Positions 59,798 through 64,000 of a DNA stretch of 64,000 nucleotides are shown one piece after another (within the stretch, counting starts at the first letter, position 1; each line of letters starts with the position of its first letter). Both the position numbers and the translations under genes were made by a program. Source of the stretch: an uncultured Prolixibacteraceae bacterium. Its GTDB lineage: Bacteria; Bacteroidota; Bacteroidia; Bacteroidales; Prolixibacteraceae. The notes under the pieces were generated by a model. It had not been told where the DNA came from and did not search any database. It was given only the letters and a program-made list of their open reading frames with translations. Location of the stretch: NCBI GenBank assembly GCA_937915865.1, contig CALGIG010000110.1:1-64000 (forward strand). Direction: 5' to 3'.

Positions 59798-59859
59798 CAT
59801 TAAAAGAGAAAAAAATGCTAATACGCAGATTATAAGACAATAAACAAAAATATATACAC

Positions 59860-60648
59860 ATGAATAAATTTATTAATTTACTATTCATCGCATTGGTTAC
59901 TCTGCTGTTCTCTTGCCGTAGCAGTAAGGAGCTGATTTATATGACTGATATTACCAACGACGAAACCATCAGCCGTTTACCTGTGCACGAGATAGAACAT
60001 GTTGTTAAAACTGGCGATATTTTATATGTAAGCATCAAATCCATTAACCCAGATGTTAACCAGATTTTCAATCCTGAATCCAATATGGAAGTCAACTCAG
60101 GTTATGGCTATCAAAAATATACAACTCCAGGTGGCGCTTATTTGTATGGTTACGAAGTGGATGCCGATGGATACATTAAATTACCCAACCTTGGTAAAGT
60201 TAAAGTAGGCGGAATCCCTCAATCGCAGCTTAGCGCAGCAGTTCAGAAAAAAGCTGACGAGTTTTTGAACGATGCCATTGTTAATGTTAAACTTTTGAAC
60301 TATAAAATAACAGTAATGGGAGAAGTTAAAGTTCCCGGAGTTTATTACAATTACAACAACACCATTACTGTACTGGAAGCCCTTGCTATGGCCAATGGAA
60401 ACACCGATTATGCCAGCATCAAAAATGTAATGGTCATCCGGCCTTTCCCCGATGGGAATAAAACATTTTTACTGAATCTGTCTTCAAAAGACGTTTACCA
60501 GTCAGAAGCATTTTATTTACAGCCCAATGACTATGTCGTAGTTCGACCCGACCGTTACAAAAACTTTCAGTTAAACAGCCAGGCATATTCCCTGTTTTTT
60601 TCATCGTTATCCATGCTGTTGGCAGTCCTGGGTTTTGTTCTGAAATAA
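59860..60648 (+). CDS. Wza-like polysaccharide export lipoprotein
   Basis: Outer-membrane polysaccharide export protein of 262 residues. Lipobox LLFSC (Cys19); Poly_export domain about 40-130 (HVVKTGDILYVSIKSINPDV, DADGYIKLPNLGKVKVGGIP); SLBB domain about 145-225 (ITVMGEVKVPGVYYNYNNTI, TVLEALAMANGNTDYASIKN); C-terminal membrane helix (SLFFSSLSMLLAVLGFVLK). It forms the exit channel together with the Wzc co-polymerase encoded 75 bp downstream. Confidence 0.93.
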   Translation: MNKFINLLFIALVTLLFSCRSSKELIYMTDITNDETISRLPVHEIEHVVKTGDILYVSIKSINPDVNQIFNPESNMEVNSGYGYQKYTTPGGAYLYGYEVDADGYIKLPNLGKVKVGGIPQSQLSAAVQKKADEFLNDAIVNVKLLNYKITVMGEVKVPGVYYNYNNTITVLEALAMANGNTDYASIKNVMVIRPFPDGNKTFLLNLSSKDVYQSEAFYLQPNDYVVVRPDRYKNFQLNSQAYSLFFSSLSMLLAVLGFVLK

Positions 60649-60723
60649 CAGTAATTATTTAAAAAACATTAAACACAAAAACTTGTTTTATTAAAATTCA
60701 GATAAAAATTCACTCCAAATACT

Positions 60724-63147
60724 ATGAGTACAGAAAAGATGAACAACAGCAACTTAAATCTCACCAATGCAGTTCAGGAAGAAGAAATCGACATCAAAAA
60801 GATCATATATGTTGTAACCAGGCAATGGTATTGGTTTCTTCTGTTTGGCCTTATCGGATTTGGGGGCGCTTTTTTATTCAACAAAATTACCAAGCAGGAA
60901 TATTCGGTAAATGCCTCGCTGTTAGTTCCTGAAAAAACAAATGGGTTAGATATGCAGGAGCTATTTAGTGGTGCATTGGATCAAAACAAAAACAACATCT
61001 ATAATCAGATAGAAATACTTAAATCGTATTACCTCATTAACCAGACACTTCAAAACCTGAAATGGAGAACTTCCTGGTATGAAAAAGACTTCTGGATATG
61101 GAGAGAAATATACAGAAATGAGCCCTACGATGTTCAGGAAGGATCAGCTTTCATGAATGTTGAAGGTATAAAAATTTATATAACACCTAACTCTGAAAAT
61201 ACTTATTCAATTAAGGTTGACGGAGAAAGTAAAGTTGGAAATGTTAGTCGGACAGTTTCTTTTGAAGGTCATGGCACTTTCGGACAACCCTTCATCAATT
61301 CGTACTTCAATTTTACTCTATTAAAAAAAGTAAATACTTTAGAAACACCCTCTGGCGATTATTATTTCACTTTCAACAATTTAAACAATTCGACCCAGCA
61401 ATATCAATTACGATTAAATGCTTCATTAAAAGATAAAAACAGCGACATTATCCTGTGTTCCATCCAAGGAGAGGACCCGGTAAAGGAAGCAGAATTCCTG
61501 AACCAGTTGATCCAGGAATACAGTACCAATAAAATGAACCTTCAAAACGAGTCGCAACGTCGTTCTCTTGAATTTATCAACAGCCAATTGAATGGGATTT
61601 CCGACTCTTTAAATACAGCCAGTACAAAGTTTACTGACTTCAGGTCAACCAATAAAGTTATCGATTTGGGAGAAGAAGGTAAGCTGGTTATGGATAACCT
61701 CAAGGATATTGAAACAGAGCAAGCGCAAAGTAAAATGCAGCTCGATTACTTTAAAAACCTATACGATTACCTAAGAAATGCAACTGATTATAAAAAACTG
61801 GTTTCGCCATCTGTAGTCGGTATTCAGGATGCCTCTCTTAACTCTTTGGTATTGAAGTTAGCCGAATTATACAACCAACGTCAGGTATTGGCGTACAGCG
61901 CTAAAGAAAATAATCCAACTTTGATTCTCCTCGATAAACAACTGTCGCAAATACGAAGTAGTTTAATGGAGAATCTGCGAAACCTGATTGATAATGCCAC
62001 TGTTAATATGAATTTAATCAAAGAAAGACATGGAAAAATAAGCTTTCAGCTAAATAAATTACCTGAAAAAGAACAAAAAATGATTAGTATCCAACGTCAG
62101 TATGATTTGACCAACCAAATATATACTTTCCTATTGCAGAAACGTGCCGAAACCAATATTGCCTTGGCCTCAAGTACTTCCGATGTGCAGGTTATTGATA
62201 TTGCCAGACCTGAAACGGCATCACAAATCGGAATTTCGAACAAGATGAAACTTGTAATCGGTTTCTTTATTGGCTTATTCCTGCCTTTAGGCTTAATTCT
62301 TATCAAAAACTTTTTCGACGACAGGGTACATACGCAGGAAGATGTTGAAAATAATACTCAGTTGCCAATTCTTGGGAACATTATACACAGTACTGCAAAA
62401 AGCGACATCGCCGTATTTGAGTCGCCAAAATCAAATACAGCCGAATCGTTCAGGGGTTTCCGAACCAACCTTCAGTTTATGCTGACCCGAGACACAGGTA
62501 ATGTTATCTCCATCCACTCAACAACACCGGGCGAGGGAAAATCGTTTATTTCTACCAACCTGGCTTCTATTCTCGCCATGAACGATAAAAAGGTTGTTTT
62601 GATTGGCGCCGACCTTCGTAAACCAAGGCTTCATAAAATATTTAACCTGGAAAATGAAAAGGGTCTTTGTACATACCTTATTGGTTACGATACCATCGAC
62701 CAGGTTTTAAACAGCACACAAATCAATAATTTGTCGGTTATCACATCAGGACCAATTCCCCCAAATCCGGCAGAATTATTGGGGCATCCTCAAATGAAAA
62801 TTCTGCTTGAAGAACTTCGTCACCGGTTCGATTATATTATTGTAGATAATGCACCTATCGGGTTAGTTACTGATGGTTTGATTATGGGACAGCAATCCGA
62901 CCTAAACGTATTCCTTTTAAGATATGGCGTCTCCCATAAAAGTCAGATTAAGGTAATCAACGAAATTGCAGCCAAACAGCCCATCGATCATTGCGCTATA
63001 GTGGTTAACGACATTAGTACCAAATCATTCGGTTATACCTATTATAAGTATTACCACTACGAATATTATCAAAACACCTATTATTCGTATTCCGAAGAAG
63101 ATGGAAAGAAAAAGCGCCATAAACGGAAGAAATCAGCAACTGCCTGA
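60724..63147 (+). CDS. Wzc-like tyrosine autokinase / chain-length regulator
   Basis: Polysaccharide co-polymerase of 807 residues. Wzz domain with first membrane segment about 35-55; long periplasmic coiled region with GNVR (about 270-500); second membrane segment about 515-535 (MKLVIGFFIGLFLPLGLILI). The cytoplasmic BY-kinase domain has Walker A STTPGEGKSFISTN (Lys606), Walker A' VLIGADLRKPRLHKIF and Walker B DYIIVDNAPIGLVTD. The tail is Tyr-rich (YTYYKYYHYEYYQNTYYSYS) and then strongly basic, the autophosphorylation cluster. It controls polymer length and export with Wza. Confidence 0.94.
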   Translation: MSTEKMNNSNLNLTNAVQEEEIDIKKIIYVVTRQWYWFLLFGLIGFGGAFLFNKITKQEYSVNASLLVPEKTNGLDMQELFSGALDQNKNNIYNQIEILKSYYLINQTLQNLKWRTSWYEKDFWIWREIYRNEPYDVQEGSAFMNVEGIKIYITPNSENTYSIKVDGESKVGNVSRTVSFEGHGTFGQPFINSYFNFTLLKKVNTLETPSGDYYFTFNNLNNSTQQYQLRLNASLKDKNSDIILCSIQGEDPVKEAEFLNQLIQEYSTNKMNLQNESQRRSLEFINSQLNGISDSLNTASTKFTDFRSTNKVIDLGEEGKLVMDNLKDIETEQAQSKMQLDYFKNLYDYLRNATDYKKLVSPSVVGIQDASLNSLVLKLAELYNQRQVLAYSAKENNPTLILLDKQLSQIRSSLMENLRNLIDNATVNMNLIKERHGKISFQLNKLPEKEQKMISIQRQYDLTNQIYTFLLQKRAETNIALASSTSDVQVIDIARPETASQIGISNKMKLVIGFFIGLFLPLGLILIKNFFDDRVHTQEDVENNTQLPILGNIIHSTAKSDIAVFESPKSNTAESFRGFRTNLQFMLTRDTGNVISIHSTTPGEGKSFISTNLASILAMNDKKVVLIGADLRKPRLHKIFNLENEKGLCTYLIGYDTIDQVLNSTQINNLSVITSGPIPPNPAELLGHPQMKILLEELRHRFDYIIVDNAPIGLVTDGLIMGQQSDLNVFLLRYGVSHKSQIKVINEIAAKQPIDHCAIVVNDISTKSFGYTYYKYYHYEYYQNTYYSYSEEDGKKKRHKRKKSATA

Positions 63148-63231
63148 CCGACAGGAAACCATTAATAAGTAAAAGAATTAAAATCTACCACAATAAAATT
63201 TAATTGTTGAAATAATTTTCAGGCCAAAAAC

Positions 63232-63615
63232 ATGATTATCGCCATTGACTTCGACGGAACCATTGTTGAACACCGATACCCTGAAATAGGGAAAATCAGA
63301 CCCTTTGCATTTGAGACCATCAAAGCTTTACAATCAAAAAAACACCAGGTCATTTTATGGAGCCACAGGGCTGGCAGATTACTTGATGAAGCAGTTGAGT
63401 TTTGCCGCCAAAATGGTGTTGAATTTTATGCAGTCAATAAAAACTACCCCGAAGAAAAATGGGATGCCAACGATAGCCGCAAAATACTGGCCGACATTTA
63501 CATCGACGATCGTAACCTTGGCGGTTTACCTTCCTGGGGCGAAATCTATCAGTTGATTTGTCCCGAAGAAGACTTAGCTCCCGACAAAACAAAGAAAAGC
63601 TGGTGGAAAAAATAG
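63232..63615 (+). CDS. HAD-superfamily hydrolase of the BT0820 type
   Basis: Short HAD-like phosphatase of 127 residues without a cap domain. Motif I is IAIDFDGTIVEH with the nucleophile Asp, motif II is VILWSHRAG, and motif IV is ADIYIDDRNLGG. The size and sequence resemble small HAD proteins often encoded beside Bacteroidota capsule genes. The substrate is not known; a sugar phosphate or pyrophosphate is plausible in this place. It lies 84 bp after the wzc-like gene. Confidence 0.85.
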   Translation: MIIAIDFDGTIVEHRYPEIGKIRPFAFETIKALQSKKHQVILWSHRAGRLLDEAVEFCRQNGVEFYAVNKNYPEEKWDANDSRKILADIYIDDRNLGGLPSWGEIYQLICPEEDLAPDKTKKSWWKK

Positions 63616-63683
63616 AAGACAGTCGCAGTTGTCAGTCGCAGTATTCAAGTGAAACAACGATTTAACCATTGACCATTCACTAT

Positions 63684-63880
63684 TCAATGTCGTTTTGATA
63701 AGGCTGAAAGCCTCTGATCTGATGTACAGGGCAAAAGCCCTGTGGGTCTACTATCGAAGCCCTGAAAGAGCGAAATATAGCGCCCTTTCAGGGCTTCGGA
63801 TGGCGGTTCTCCAACAACACAGGGCTCACACCCTGTGTTAACAGATCAAGCCCCTTCAGGGCTAAACCAAACGACATTGA
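63684..63880. mobile_element. Hairpin-only element with 12-bp terminal inverted repeats
   Basis: TCAATGTCGTTT (63684-63695) and AAACGACATTGA (63869-63880) are perfect inverted ends. Between them five hairpins follow one another: AGGCT/AGCCT (63701), ACAGGGC/GCCCTGT (63726), GAAGCCCTGAAAG with CTTTCAGGGCTTC (63756-63797), AACACAGGG/CCCTGTGTT (about 63815) and AGCCC/GGGCT (about 63849). There is no coding capacity. It looks like a MITE or a REP array moved as a unit. With the bases before it, it fills the gap 63616-63917. Confidence 0.6.
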
Positions 63881-63903
63881 TTTAGGATTAAAACATACAT
63901 TTG
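63877..63903 (+). promoter_or_regulatory. Promoter of the last gene, partly inside the repeat element
   Basis: TTG at 63877-63879, 16 bases, TACATTTG at 63896-63903. The TTG belongs to the right terminal repeat of the preceding element. The start codon is at 63918. Confidence 0.6.
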
Positions 63904-63917
63904 CAAAAACTAATTAT

Positions 63918-64000
63918 ATGGAAACAATCATCAGAATAAAAAAGAATAAACCTGCCTTTAAAGCGCTAATTCTTTTGGCCAAAGAACTGGAAAAATCTGA
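63918..64000 (+). CDS. Partial gene, antitoxin-like N-terminus
   Basis: An ATG at 63918 opens a frame that runs off the window after 27 residues (METIIRIKKNKPAFKALILL, then AKELEKS). It resembles the beginnings of small Bacteroidota antitoxins of type II pairs, but the piece is too short to decide. A good promoter lies directly upstream. Confidence 0.55.
   Translation, partial: METIIRIKKNKPAFKALILLAKELEKS

Overview
The window looks like a chromosomal piece of a Bacteroidota bacterium, probably of the Marinilabiliales/Prolixibacteraceae kind (the phylum call is strong, the family is inference). Reasons: a FecI/FecR-SusC-SusD polysaccharide utilization locus, a subtilase with a type IX secretion C-terminus, a DUF5522-like protein, TPP-riboswitch control of a TonB-dependent receptor, many TAnnTTTG promoter boxes, and few strong Shine-Dalgarno sites.

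Layout. (1) 0.3-22.4 kb: one polysaccharide utilization locus on the + strand. An ECF sigma factor and its FecR-type anti-sigma precede a SusC with an N-terminal signalling domain and a SusD lipoprotein. Then come a sialate-O-acetylesterase-like enzyme, a GH78-like rhamnosidase, a GH2 beta-mannosidase-like enzyme, two paralogous clan GH-A hydrolases, a 50-residue membrane peptide, and two paralogous GH36-like alpha-galactosidases. The set suggests an acetylated heteroglycan carrying L-rhamnose and alpha-galactose. A strongly folded intercistronic RNA separates susD from the enzymes. (2) 22.4-28.3 kb, - strand: a decayed metallo-beta-lactamase-fold gene, a LytS/LytTR two-component pair, a TPR lipoprotein with an HEGRH zinc-protease motif, and a cation diffusion facilitator. 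(3) 28.5-31.9 kb, + strand: DUF2231 membrane protein, OmpR-type regulator, sensor kinase and an exported rubrerythrin. Phased TTAAG repeats lie in front of the first and last genes. (4) 32-37 kb: GNAT, MORN-repeat protein, T9SS subtilase, and xseA/xseB separated by an inverted REP pair.

(5) 37-43.3 kb: an accessory island with hairpin repeats, a truncated REP-associated transposase, an AlbA_2/AbiTii-like protein, a KilA-N protein, unknown proteins and a HEPN/MNT pair. (6) 43.3-57.8 kb: a TPP-riboswitch-controlled TonB receptor, a small heat-shock protein, cytidine deaminase, a LysM glucosaminidase, an ECF sigma/anti-sigma pair with matched divergent promoters, fmt, a CBM48-like protein, ribBA, two glycosyltransferases, an LptF/LptG permease and a START-like protein. 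(7) 58.0-64.0 kb: tRNA-Met, about 1 kb of non-coding DNA with a MITE-like insertion, then the start of an exopolysaccharide or capsule locus (winged-helix regulator with a degenerate nucleotidyltransferase domain, Wza, Wzc, HAD protein), a hairpin-only element and a partial antitoxin-like gene.

All functions are read from the sequence and from knowledge of the families. No database search was run.
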